Shown here piece by piece: positions 34,797-43,413 of a stretch of 64,000 nucleotides of DNA. This DNA comes from Chloracidobacterium sp. CP2_5A (GTDB taxonomy: Bacteria; Acidobacteriota; Blastocatellia; Chloracidobacteriales; Chloracidobacteriaceae), in assembly GCA_002254845.1 (NCBI GenBank), contig NKPT01000001.1, positions 77,001 to 141,000 of the forward strand, read 5' to 3'. The number at the start of each line of letters is the position of its first letter. Position 1 is the first letter of the stretch. The position numbers were made by a program, and so were the translations under genes. The notes below the pieces were generated by a model. That model did no database searches. It was not told the DNA's origin and saw only the letters and a list, made by a program, of their open reading frames with translations.

Positions 34797-35841
34797 GACG
34801 CGCTCCGACCTGCCGATAGATTTGCGCAGCGACACCGTGACGCGCCCCTCGCCTGCCATGCGCGAGGCTATGTATCGCGCCGAAGTCGGCGATGACGTGT
34901 ACTTCGAAGACCCGACGATCAACGCGCTTCAGGAGCGCGCCGCCGAGCTGCTCGGCTTCGAGGCCGCATTGTGGACGCCGACCGGGACGATGGGCAACCA
35001 AATTTGCATCCGGCTGCATGCCCCGCCGGGCAGCGAAGTCATCGTCGAAAGCCGCGCTCACATTTACGAGTGGGAGCTTGGCGCGCTGGCCGCGCTGTCG
35101 GGGCTGGTTCCGCGCTTGGTCGCCGCGGAGCGCGGACACCCAACCTGGAGCGCTATCGCCGCCGCCATTCAGCCCACTGCGTACTACCGCGCTCAAACGG
35201 CGCTCATTTGCCTTGAAAACACCCACAACATGCACGGCGGCACGGTCGCCGATCAATCCGAAACAGCCGTCATTTTGCGCGAGGCCGCGGCCCGCGGGCT
35301 GCCCGTCCACCTGGACGGCGCGCGGCTGTTCAATGCGGCGGTTGCGCTGGGCCGTCCGGTGGCGGAACTCGCGCGCGGCTTTTCGAGCGTGATGACGTGC
35401 CTGTCAAAAGGGCTTGGCGCGCCGGCAGGCTCCATCATCGCCGGCTCGCGGTCCTTTATCGAGCGGGCGCGCGCCACGCGCAAGATGTTTGGCGGCGGCA
35501 TGCGGCAGGTCGGCGTTTTGGCCGCGGCCGGACTCGTGGCGCTCGATGAGGGGCCGGCGCAGCTTGCCGCCGACCATGCCAACGCCAAGGCGTTGGCCGC
35601 CGCGCTCGCTTCCCTTCCCGGCTGGCGCGTTGACCTGAGCCGAGTCGAAACGAACATCGTGATTGGCAATGTCGCTGAAACTGGCTTTTCCGCGCCCGAC
35701 CTTTGCCACCGTTTCAAATCGGTTGGCGTGTTGGCCGGCGCCGTGAGCGACGCGGAGATCCGCTTCGTGACACACCGTGACGCGCCCCGCGCCGCCTGCC
35801 AGGAAGCCGCGGAGCGAATTCGCCGCCTATTAGAGCGTTAG
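34795..35841 (+). CDS. ltaE: Low-specificity L-threonine aldolase
   Basis: A 348-residue PLP enzyme of fold type I. It begins DLPIDLRSDTVTRPSPAMR and carries GDDVYFEDPT, TPTGTMGNQ and the PLP lysine in CLSKGLGAPAG; LDGARLFNAA supplies the Asp that contacts the pyridine ring. It cleaves L-(allo-)threonine to glycine and acetaldehyde. ATG at 34795 is chosen next to the first conserved residues; an upstream ATG at 34765 would extend into the divergent ATL gene and is less likely but not excluded. Confidence 0.9.
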   Translation: MTRSDLPIDLRSDTVTRPSPAMREAMYRAEVGDDVYFEDPTINALQERAAELLGFEAALWTPTGTMGNQICIRLHAPPGSEVIVESRAHIYEWELGALAALSGLVPRLVAAERGHPTWSAIAAAIQPTAYYRAQTALICLENTHNMHGGTVADQSETAVILREAAARGLPVHLDGARLFNAAVALGRPVAELARGFSSVMTCLSKGLGAPAGSIIAGSRSFIERARATRKMFGGGMRQVGVLAAAGLVALDEGPAQLAADHANAKALAAALASLPGWRVDLSRVETNIVIGNVAETGFSAPDLCHRFKSVGVLAGAVSDAEIRFVTHRDAPRAACQEAAERIRRLLER

Positions 35842-35904
35842 AGAACTTTCCGTGAAAGCGCAGCGATTGTCGCTGTAGCGTGCCGCTGCGCCCCCCGATG
35901 GATG

Positions 35905-36105
35905 GCCACGGGCGCCCTGCTCGTCGCTCGTCAGCCCGGACCGCAGCCCGCGGTCGCGCTCGGCCCGCCCAACCCGCGTCCGCAGCTTCTCCCCCTTGCA
36001 GCCGATCTTCCCGGCCCCCGACGTGATCGCCGCCCGCTGGGAGCTGCGCTCGCCCTGGCGTCCAGGACCATCCGCACCGCCCGCTCACGCGCCTCGTCAT
36101 GACTC
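35905..36105 (-). mobile_element. IS3-family transposase orfA fragment (broken)
   Basis: Read leftward, ARERAVRMVLDA is followed, after a one-base frame change near 36050, by QGERSSQRAAITSGAGKIGC, then ERDRGLRSGLTSDEQG. This matches the helix-turn-helix N-terminal half of IS3-group OrfA proteins (R-E-R-A-V-R-M-V, AAI-x-S-I-x-x-K-I-GC, LR-x-W-V-x-Q-AE-x-D). The sequence stops matching after SDEQG, and no orfB or inverted repeats are seen. It lies directly downstream of the recombinase remnant. Confidence 0.75.
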
Positions 36106-36129
36106 CATCCTCTCAAGGCTTGGAGCCTC

Positions 36130-37154
36130 CGGGAAAGGCGGGGCGATTCAGGGCAAGACGACCAGCCTCGTTGCTGGGCGTTCAGGCAAACGTAGTAGCG
36201 ATACCGCTTGCCGTCGTTGTCCTTGGCCGTGTAGGCATGCGCCACCCCAGTGCCGCAGGGAGCGCAGTAGAGAATCCCCTTCAGGAGGGCTCCGTACTTG
36301 TTGCGCGCCTCCTTGCCGCCGGTGGCGCCGTTCCGCCAGAGAGCATCCTGCACCCGCTGCCAGAATCGATGTCGACGATCTCCTTGTGTTCGCCGTTGTA
36401 AAGGCGCCTTTGTAGTCGTCTTGCCGGCGCAGATCACGTTGGTCAGGAGACGGAAGAGGCTGCTCTTGGTGAAAGGCTTTTCGCCGCGCTCCTGACCCTT
36501 CTTGGTGGTCCACCGCTGGCTCTTCCAGCCGCGCCGTTCGATTTCCTAAACGACAGGGATCAAGGCTTTGTGATCCAGGTAGAGCTGGCACATCCCCCGG
36601 ACCTGTACGGATTCGCCCTCGTTGACGATCAGCCTTTCGCCTTTCGGGTCCACGTCATACCCGAGAACCGGCATCCCGCCGACCCGCTTGCCCTTGCGCC
36701 GCGCGGCGGACATCTTGTCGCGGGCGCGCTCCGAGATGATCTCCCGCTCGAACTGGGCAAAGGATAAAACGATGTTCAAAGCGAGCCGCCTCATAGAGCT
36801 GGTCGTATTGAACTGCTGGGTGACCGAGACGAAGCTCACGGCGCGCTTGTCGAAAAGCTCCATCATGCGGGCGAAGTCCGGGAGAGACCGGCTCAGCCGG
36901 TCGACCTTGTAAACCACCACGCAGTCGATGTCGCCCGACTCGATGCCGGCGAAGAGTCGCTTGAGGGCGGGCCGCTCCAAGTCGCCACCGGTGAAACCGC
37001 CGTCGTCGAAACGATCCGGGATGCACACCCGCCCCTCGTGTCGTTGGCTCGCGATATAGGCTCCTGCGGATTCCCGCTCGGCGTCGAGGCTGTTGAACTC
37101 CTGTTCCAGCCCCTCGTCTGTGGACTTGCATGTCTAGATGGCGCATCCGCTCAT
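36130..37154 (-). pseudogene. Large serine recombinase, decayed
   Basis: The gene starts with ATG at 37154 (GGAGG upstream, overlapping the stop of the DUF2924 gene) but the Tyr codon before the catalytic-Ser motif KSTDEGLEQEFNS is TAG (37134-37136). The resolvase domain then reads cleanly (VVYKVDRLSRSLPDFARMME, FAQFEREIISERARDKMS), a second in-frame TAG follows PVV near 36546, and three one-base deletions between about 36435 and 36360 shift and restore frame. The recombinase and zinc-ribbon parts are still legible (NKYGALLKGILYCAPCG, YRYYVCLNAQQRGWSSCP). The element can no longer make a full recombinase. Confidence 0.9.
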
Positions 37155-37656
37155 TCGTTCCTCCGCTCCTCCTCTCGGGTTTGTGGCTCCTGCCCTTGGC
37201 CGCGGCATCGGCGATACCCAAGAAGAGGAACCCGTTCCACTTGCTCCCGGCGACCTCCTGGGCGATGGCTGAGCGAGACCTGTACCGTCGGCCGTCGAAA
37301 TCGAACCCGTTGTCGAGCGCCTTGACCACCAGGTCGCGGCCCTTGGAACTCGCGGGCGAGCAGAGTTCCGGGCAGCGGCAGCCTCGGGTCGCGCGACGGG
37401 GATAGGCGGCTGGTCGCCGTTCTCGCTTTGACCTCAGCGGATCCCTGAGGCGACCGGATCAGGCGGAGACTGCGCTCTCAGGTCACAGCGTCACTGGCCA
37501 GTTCCTCGGCCCTGCGCCGGGCCCGATCCAAAAGGTCGCCTTCTGCCAGGGACTAGATACGCCAGGCGATTCGCTTGCGAAGAAACCCCTTGTGGCAGGA
37601 GCGGGTCTCTTCCCCAAAGCCTCAAGGCGCTTGTCCCGGAGTTCTCCGACGGTCAT
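37151..37656 (-). pseudogene. DUF2924 family gene, decayed
   Basis: Legible pieces in order are MTVGELRDKRLEALG, RKRIAWRI-TAG-SLAEGDLLDRARRRAEELA, DPRLPLPGTLLAREF and LVVKALDNGFDFDGRRYRSR. They match DUF2924, a small protein usually encoded just before serine recombinases in integrative elements. It is broken by a CAG-to-TAG type change, at least two frameshifts (one duplicated C near 37350) and a TGA. Its stop overlaps the recombinase ATG (ATGA), preserving the original operon arrangement. Confidence 0.82.
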
Positions 37657-37764
37657 CCGGGAGCGCCCCTGGACCTCTTGCTACGTTGTCGCTTCCAGCC
37701 GAAACCTCCTTGGTTCATGGGCTTCACCCGGCGGGCGGCTCGTCCGCACCGCAATCTCAGGGCG

Positions 37765-37986
37765 TTAACTCGTGAATGAATGAAGGCTTCGGTGGCCCGG
37801 AATATCAGGGCGTTTCTCCGTAAACGCTTCAGCTTCCTCAACTTGCGCCACATGCTCGGCCTCGCTGCCGGAATCTGGGGCGATTCGGCGTCCGTTTCGA
37901 TGGCGCAGGTAACCCCGGGCAAGGATCGTAGCGATCTCCGGTATCACCTCGTCGAGAAAGATTGGGACGCGCTCGTTGGCCGGCAT
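37765..37986 (-). CDS. Small hypothetical protein associated with recombinase element
   Basis: A 73-residue open frame that looks intact, starting at an ATG with AAAGGAGGA five bases upstream, the best ribosome site in this region. It reads IFLDEVIPEIATILARGYLRHR and ends DIPGHRSLHSFTS. It resembles short proteins found at the head of DUF2924-recombinase operons, but I recognise no functional family. It lies 109 bases upstream of the DUF2924 remnant. Confidence 0.5.
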   Translation of the reverse strand: MPANERVPIFLDEVIPEIATILARGYLRHRNGRRIAPDSGSEAEHVAQVEEAEAFTEKRPDIPGHRSLHSFTS

Positions 37987-38232
37987 CCGGTCCTCCTTTT
38001 GCGGGAGGCCGCGGAAGGTTTCCGTCACGGATGCCGCGGGACTGGATAGGCCGGTCATCGAGAAGGCCGTTGGAGCCCGTTCAACACCCCCTGAAGGCGA
38101 TGTCGCCGGCACCCGCAACGATCTCCGATCTCGCGGCTGTTTCCGCTGTCTGGTGAGAGGACATTTCGGTGAGCGCCCGCAAGGTAAATGTGCAGGCGGG
38201 CGCAAGCCGGCCTGGGCGCGCCGGAAACGACG

Positions 38233-38262
38233 AGACCCCGAGGGGATCGCCCCACGGGGTCT
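38233..38262. terminator. Hairpin between mobile remnant and tRNA-Asn, possible terminator
   Basis: AGACCCCG pairs with CGGGGTCT, then an A-A mismatch, then GGGG/CCCC around a four-base loop. A weak T-containing tail follows on the plus strand. It may terminate tRNA-Asn transcription (minus) or mark an element boundary. Confidence 0.5.
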
Positions 38263-38301
38263 TCTCGTTACACAAGAACCGCTGAAATCGGCGGATTGAA
38301 T

Positions 38302-38378
<77 letters not shown>

Positions 38379-38430
38379 ATAGAAGTCCGACTTTGTACCG
38401 ACCTCGGCGCGGCTTGTCAATGGCTTTTCT

Positions 38431-39489
38431 TCACGACTCGCCAAAGAGCGGCGTCTGCGCCGTTTCAGCGCGCGCGCGCGGCGCGACGCCCAAATGCGCG
38501 TAGGCCGCGCTGGTCGCCACTCGCCCGCGCGGCGTCCGGTTGAGGAAGCCAATCTGAATGAGATATGGCTCGTAGATTTCCTCGATGGCGTCTTTTTCCT
38601 CGTTGATGGCCGCCGAGATCGTCCCCAAGCCCACGGGGCCGCCGTCAAACTTCTCGATAATCGTCAGCAAGAGCTTCCGATCCACTTCATCGAGACCGAA
38701 CTTATCCACCTCCAGCCGGTCGAGCGCCTCGGCGGCGACGGCGGCCGTGATGCGCCCGTCGTAAATGATTTCAGCAATATCGCGGACTCGGCGCAGCAGG
38801 CGGTTGGCAATGCGCGGCGTTCCGCGCGCCCGGCGGGCAATTTCAGCCGCGCCCGCCTCGTCAATCGGCGTGTCAAGAATCCGGGATGAGCGCTCGACAA
38901 TCTGCTGCAAGTGCTCCGGCGTATAGAAGTCGAGATGCAGGTTGATGCCGAAGCGCCCCCGCAGCGGAGCCGTGATGAGTCCGGCGCGCGTGGTCGCGCC
39001 AACCAGCGTAAAGCGCGGCAGATCGAGCTTGATCGAGCGCGCCGACGGACCCTGCCCAATGACGATGTCAAGCTGGAAATCCTCCATCGCCGGATAGAGG
39101 ATTTCCTCAATGGCCGGGGATAGGCGGTGAATCTCGTCAATGAATAGAACGTCGCGCTCCTGAAGGTTGGTCAGCAGCGCGGCTAGGTCGCCCGCCTTTT
39201 CAATCACCGGGCCGGCTGTGGACTTAATCTCGACGCCCATTTCGTTGGCGACAATCATCGCCAGCGTTGTCTTGCCAAGGCCCGGTGGCCCGCACAGCAG
39301 CAGGTGATCCAGCGGCTCGCCGCGCCGCCGCGCCGCCTGCATGAAAACGCCTAGATTGTCAGTGGCGCGGGTCTGCCCCACATAGTCGCGCAGCCGGCGC
39401 GGGCGCAGCGAAGACTCGATGTGGCGGTCTTCGCCGTCCGTTTCGCCTGCGACAAGCCGCCGCGCTACGCTCTGATCGGCATCCTGCAT
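38431..39489 (-). CDS. ruvB: Holliday junction branch migration ATPase RuvB
   Basis: A 352-residue AAA+ motor. Present are [14 protein letters not shown], Walker [10 protein letters not shown], Walker [11 protein letters not shown], sensor region [18 protein letters not shown] and the C-terminal winged helix with [13 protein letters not shown]. RuvB hexamers drive branch migration with RuvA. No ruvA or ruvC is next to it. It lies 63 bases downstream of the S41 protease gene on the same strand, so it may be transcribed from that promoter; tRNA-Asn follows. Confidence 0.97.
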   Translation of the reverse strand: MQDADQSVARRLVAGETDGEDRHIESSLRPRRLRDYVGQTRATDNLGVFMQAARRRGEPLDHLLLCGPPGLGKTTLAMIVANEMGVEIKSTAGPVIEKAGDLAALLTNLQERDVLFIDEIHRLSPAIEEILYPAMEDFQLDIVIGQGPSARSIKLDLPRFTLVGATTRAGLITAPLRGRFGINLHLDFYTPEHLQQIVERSSRILDTPIDEAGAAEIARRARGTPRIANRLLRRVRDIAEIIYDGRITAAVAAEALDRLEVDKFGLDEVDRKLLLTIIEKFDGGPVGLGTISAAINEEKDAIEEIYEPYLIQIGFLNRTPRGRVATSAAYAHLGVAPRARAETAQTPLFGES

Positions 39490-39552
39490 GCGGGTCTATT
39501 TGCGAGAGGCGTCGCCCTCCCCGGCGGCCGCGTCGCGTCAGCGCCCGGCGCG

Positions 39553-41283
39553 CTAGTTCTTGAAGCTGTCCGCCGGACGCGCTAGCGGCGCGGTCAGCCG
39601 GCGCGCGCTTTCCGCTAGCGCGCGCGCCCGCGGAATCTCGGCCATGGCGCGCTTGACCACAGCCTCTTCGCGAATAACGACTTCCTGCGCGATGTCAAAG
39701 CCATAGGCCGCCGTCAACGCTTCGCGCCGGAGTTGCTGCCGCAAAAAGGCGTCGTTGCCCGCCAGGGCGCTCGGCGACAGGCCAAAGTCTTGCAAGCGAC
39801 TTAGGGCAAAGGCCTTGAACGCCGCAAACAGCTTTTCTGTCACCGGATAGTCGGTATCTTGCAGCGTATGGCTGAAATCCACGTCGCGCGGCGCGCGGTA
39901 GTCAGCCAGCCCGTCCACCTGCCCGTTAACCAGCAGGCGGGTAAACAAAAAGGTCAGGCTCGCGAGTTGCGCCTGCGCCAAGGTGTAGGTCTCTCCCTTG
40001 ACCTCAATATCCGGGGTGATCCCCAGGCCGCCGTAAACCGTTCGCTTGCCGTCGGTCAGGTATTGGGTCAATCCACCCTTGCCCGCGGCGTCCGCCCCCG
40101 AGCGGCGGCGCTGGTAGTCATAAAGCGAAACGTTGTCGTAGCGCCGCTGAATAAGTCGCCCCGTCGGCGTGTAGTACTTCGCGGAAGTCAGCGTCAGCCC
40201 GTAGCCGTCCGGCAAGCGGTAGGGGGTTTGCACCAACCCCTTGCCAAAGGTCGTCTCGCCCACCAACAGGGCACGGTCGTGATCCTGAAGCGCGCCGGCC
40301 AAGATTTCCGCCGCGCTGGCGCTCCCGCCGTTGATCAGGACGACGAGCGGAATATCCTCCGGGCTGGAGCTGTTGGCAGTAAGAGCGTTTTCATACGTCG
40401 CGCCGCGCGGCGTCCGACCGCGAATGCTGACGATTTTTTGCCCGCGCTGAAGAAAAAGCTCAGCAATGGCGCGCGCAGCGTCCACCAATCCGCCCGGGTT
40501 GTCGCGCTGGTCAAGAATGATCGCCTTAGCCCCGCGCGCCTTGAGCTGGCGCACCGCCGCCGCGACCTCTTCGCCGCTTGCTTGGGCAAAGCCGCGCCGA
40601 AACGCCAGATACCCAATGTCTGGCGTCAGCATGAAGACATTCGACACGGAAGGCTGTCCGACGGAATCGCGGACAATCCGCACCGTGATGGGCGCCGGCT
40701 CGCCCGGACGGCTGACCGTCACCGTGACGGCCGTGCTGCGCAAGCCGCGCAGCCGCGACCGCACCTTCGATACATCCCAGCCTTCGGCGGATTCGCCGTC
40801 CACCGCGATGATCTCGTCGCCGTAGCGCAATCCGGCGCGGTAGGCCGGCGTGTCGGCGATTGGCGACCAGATGTAAACCTTGCTGCCGTGCTGGGCAATG
40901 AGCGAGCCGATGCCGGAGTAGTTGGCTTGCTGCTGGCTGCGGAATTCGTTGAACTCTTCGCGAGTGAAAAAGTTTGAGTGCGGATCAAGCATCCGCAGCA
41001 TGCCCGTGGCGGCGGCGTCGCAAAGGCGTTCATGGTCAAGCGGGCCGGCATAGCGCTCCTCGACCAGCGTCAGCGCCTCAATGTAGGACGTCGTCACTTC
41101 CTTACCCTTCCAGGCGTCGCCGCTCGCCGCCTCCGGGCCTAAGCCAAACTCAACTTCCTGAGCCTGTACCGCTCCGCGTCCGGCGTCGCCAACCAGAGCC
41201 GGAACGCCTGTGAGCCAGGCCGCGCAAGCTAAACTAAAAACGCCTACCGCTAAGCGCGATGGGGTGCGAGTGAAAGACTTCAT
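39553..41283 (-). CDS. C-terminal processing peptidase, S41 family (CtpA-like)
   Basis: A 576-residue exported protease. Signal sequence about 1-30; a helical N-terminal part with DPHSNFFTREEF; a PDZ domain (about 115-195, YSGIGSLIA, YRAGLRYGDEIIAVDG); and the protease core with the catalytic Ser in NGGSASAAEI and the general-base Lys in TTFGKGLVQT. Such proteases trim C-termini of envelope proteins in the periplasm. A C-terminal extension of about 130 residues past the core is longer than in classical CtpA. Confidence 0.95.
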   Translation of the reverse strand: MKSFTRTPSRLAVGVFSLACAAWLTGVPALVGDAGRGAVQAQEVEFGLGPEAASGDAWKGKEVTTSYIEALTLVEERYAGPLDHERLCDAAATGMLRMLDPHSNFFTREEFNEFRSQQQANYSGIGSLIAQHGSKVYIWSPIADTPAYRAGLRYGDEIIAVDGESAEGWDVSKVRSRLRGLRSTAVTVTVSRPGEPAPITVRIVRDSVGQPSVSNVFMLTPDIGYLAFRRGFAQASGEEVAAAVRQLKARGAKAIILDQRDNPGGLVDAARAIAELFLQRGQKIVSIRGRTPRGATYENALTANSSSPEDIPLVVLINGGSASAAEILAGALQDHDRALLVGETTFGKGLVQTPYRLPDGYGLTLTSAKYYTPTGRLIQRRYDNVSLYDYQRRRSGADAAGKGGLTQYLTDGKRTVYGGLGITPDIEVKGETYTLAQAQLASLTFLFTRLLVNGQVDGLADYRAPRDVDFSHTLQDTDYPVTEKLFAAFKAFALSRLQDFGLSPSALAGNDAFLRQQLRREALTAAYGFDIAQEVVIREEAVVKRAMAEIPRARALAESARRLTAPLARPADSFKN

Positions 41284-41511
41284 AGCCGGATAACCAAAGG
41301 CAAAGCGTCATGTTGTTGAGGAAGCGACCCAAACCGAACGGCGAGCCGTGGAGCGAAACGACTGGCGCATTGTTGGATGTTACCGGCCCGGGGTCAAGCC
41401 CCGGCGGATAAAGCGGCGCGGATCAAGCGACTCGCCGGCGGATTGAAAAGCCGCCGCCGCGCGCTATAGTCACGCCTTATCCCGCGCGCCAAGGCAGGAC
41501 AGCGTTCGCTT

Positions 41512-42855
41512 ATGCAAGCATGCGTCATCACGCTCGGTTGTCAGATGAATGAGTACGACACGCACGCCATCCAGTCGCAGTTGGCCGGGATTGGCTACTC
41601 GTTTGTGGACGACATTTACGACGCCGATCTCGTTTTGGTCAACACCTGCGCCGTGCGCGGCAAGCCGGTTGAGAAAGCCCGCTCGATCCTGGGCGCGCTG
41701 CGCAAAGAAAAAAAGCGCCGCTCAGTCACGGTCGGTCTCATGGGCTGCTTGGCGCAGTTGCCCGAAGGGCAGGCGATGGGCGCGAAGTTCGGCGTGGACC
41801 TCATGCTTGGTCCTGGCGCGCTGACCGACCTCATTCCGGCGCTCCGGCAGAGCGGCTTCAAGAGTTTCGCTTTCAAGGACGACTTGCGCGATTACGCGCC
41901 GCCGCCCCCGAAAGGCGCGCTGTCCGCCCACATTGCGATCACGCGCGGCTGCAATCACAAGTGCACCTACTGTATCGTCCCGACGACGCGGGGGCCCGAA
42001 GTGTCGCGTCCGGCGGCCGACATCCTGCGCGAGGCGGAAGCCCTGCGCGACGCCGGCGTCGCGGAAGTCAGCCTGCTGGGGCAAAACGTCAATAGCTACG
42101 GGCTGGAGCCGGGATTAGGTCCGCGCCGTAAGCGGTTGCCTGGCTTCCCTTCGTTCGCTGAGTTGCTGCGGATGGTCGGTCAAGTGGGCATCCCGCGCGT
42201 TCGCTTCATCACGAGCCACCCTATCAACTTTACCGACGACATCATCGCGGCGATCGCCGAAACGCCGGCGGTGTGCCGATACGTTCACCTGCCGGTACAG
42301 TCCGGCTCGAACCGCACCTTGCGGCGGATGGCGCGCGAGTACACGCGGGAGTACTACCTAGAGCGCGTCGCCGCCATTCGCGCCCAGCTTCCCGACGCCA
42401 CCCTTTCCACGGACATCATCTGCGGCTTTCCGGGCGAGACGGAAGCGGATTTTGAGGAGACGCTGACGCTTTATGACGCCGCGCGGTTCGACATGGCGTT
42501 TATGTTCGTTTACTCCGAGCGCGAGGGAACGCCGGCGGCCGCCCATTTTGACGACATTCCGCAGGCGACCAAGGTTGGGCGGCTGATGCGGCTGATCGAG
42601 CGCCAGAAACACTGGAGTTGGCATAATTACCGGCAGTGGGTCGGGCGAACGGTGGAAGCGCTCGTCAAGGGCCCGGCGCGCGAGGGGGAACTCATGCAGG
42701 GCCATACGCGCGGCAATCATGCCGTGGTCATGCCGCGCGCCGTCGCGCCAAAGCCGGGCCTCTACACGGCGCGTATCGCCCACGCGACGCCGCATATGCT
42801 CTATGCCGAGGGCGCGGCGCTGCCCGAAGACCGGACGATCCCCACCGCCGCCTGA
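41512..42855 (+). CDS. miaB: tRNA-2-methylthio-N6-isopentenyladenosine synthase MiaB
   Basis: A 447-residue methylthiotransferase. The N-terminal UPF0004 domain supplies three cluster cysteines (TLGCQMN, NTCAVR, GCLAQ), the radical SAM motif is CNHKCTYC in [15 protein letters not shown], and a C-terminal TRAM domain (about 375-440) binds t[13 protein letters not shown] separates MiaB from RimO and MtaB. It thiomethylates A37 of tRNAs reading UNN codons. Confidence 0.96.
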   Translation: MQACVITLGCQMNEYDTHAIQSQLAGIGYSFVDDIYDADLVLVNTCAVRGKPVEKARSILGALRKEKKRRSVTVGLMGCLAQLPEGQAMGAKFGVDLMLGPGALTDLIPALRQSGFKSFAFKDDLRDYAPPPPKGALSAHIAITRGCNHKCTYCIVPTTRGPEVSRPAADILREAEALRDAGVAEVSLLGQNVNSYGLEPGLGPRRKRLPGFPSFAELLRMVGQVGIPRVRFITSHPINFTDDIIAAIAETPAVCRYVHLPVQSGSNRTLRRMAREYTREYYLERVAAIRAQLPDATLSTDIICGFPGETEADFEETLTLYDAARFDMAFMFVYSEREGTPAAAHFDDIPQATKVGRLMRLIERQKHWSWHNYRQWVGRTVEALVKGPAREGELMQGHTRGNHAVVMPRAVAPKPGLYTARIAHATPHMLYAEGAALPEDRTIPTAA

Positions 42856-42885
42856 GCGCGGCCGCCAGGCGAGAATGGACGCGCG

Positions 42886-43413
42886 ATGACGACCATGACC
42901 GAAGAAGAGCTCGCCAGGTTACATGCGGAAGTTGCGCAGGCGCTCGGCGATCGCGCGCTGCCGGCGCTGTACGAACAACTCGCGCTCAGCCAGCGCACCC
43001 GACGCTTTGAACTCTTTAGCGCGCCCTGCCTGCGGCGTCCCGCCGTGCGTATTCAGCACACCTTGCTCGGCATCGAGTTGAAAGTCGGACGGCGGCGACT
43101 CAGTTGCCCGGATTTGGCGACGGCCCGTTATTTAGCCGTGTTTGCGCGGCTGGGCGTTGCGGCAGTGGCCGTACCCTACGACATTTCACAGCTTCCGCGC
43201 ATTGCCGACGAGCTTGAAACCGCTTGGCAGCAGTTTCTGCTCACGGTTGAGAATCGACTTCGCTCGCGCCGCCCGCGCGAGCAGTCCTGGGCGCGAAACC
43301 GCTTGCTCGACCTTGCCCGCCGGTCTATCGAGGCGATGGGGGCCGGCGCGGCGCGGCCGACCTTTCTCCAAACCACGCGCCAACGGCCCTTGCTGGGACA
43401 GGCTCGCCAATGA
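42886..43413 (+). CDS. Hypothetical protein between miaB and the TMTC pair
   Basis: A 175-residue soluble protein without recognised domain. The N-terminus is helical and acidic (EEELARLHAEVAQAL), the middle has strand-like text (VRIQHTLLGIELKVGRRRL, ARYLAVFARLGVAAVAVPYD) and the end is basic. It starts 30 bases after miaB and its stop overlaps the next ATG (ATGA), so translation is coupled to the downstream membrane protein. Confidence 0.65.
   Translation: MTTMTEEELARLHAEVAQALGDRALPALYEQLALSQRTRRFELFSAPCLRRPAVRIQHTLLGIELKVGRRRLSCPDLATARYLAVFARLGVAAVAVPYDISQLPRIADELETAWQQFLLTVENRLRSRRPREQSWARNRLLDLARRSIEAMGAGAARPTFLQTTRQRPLLGQARQ

Noticed and set aside
34428-34922. Longer 164-codon version of the ATL gene.
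   Set aside because: The extension runs into the threonine aldolase coding region and lacks family similarity; the ATG at 34796 starts the conserved domain.
36546-37560. Three in-frame TAG codons in the recombinase and DUF2924 frames, suggesting amber recoding.
   Set aside because: The same stretch has several frameshifts and a TGA, and TAG is used as an ordinary stop by intact genes here (for example the kinase gene), so decay explains it.
38431-38889. Possible plus-strand gene near tRNA-Asn (131 codons).
   Set aside because: It is antisense to ruvB and has no coherent domain.
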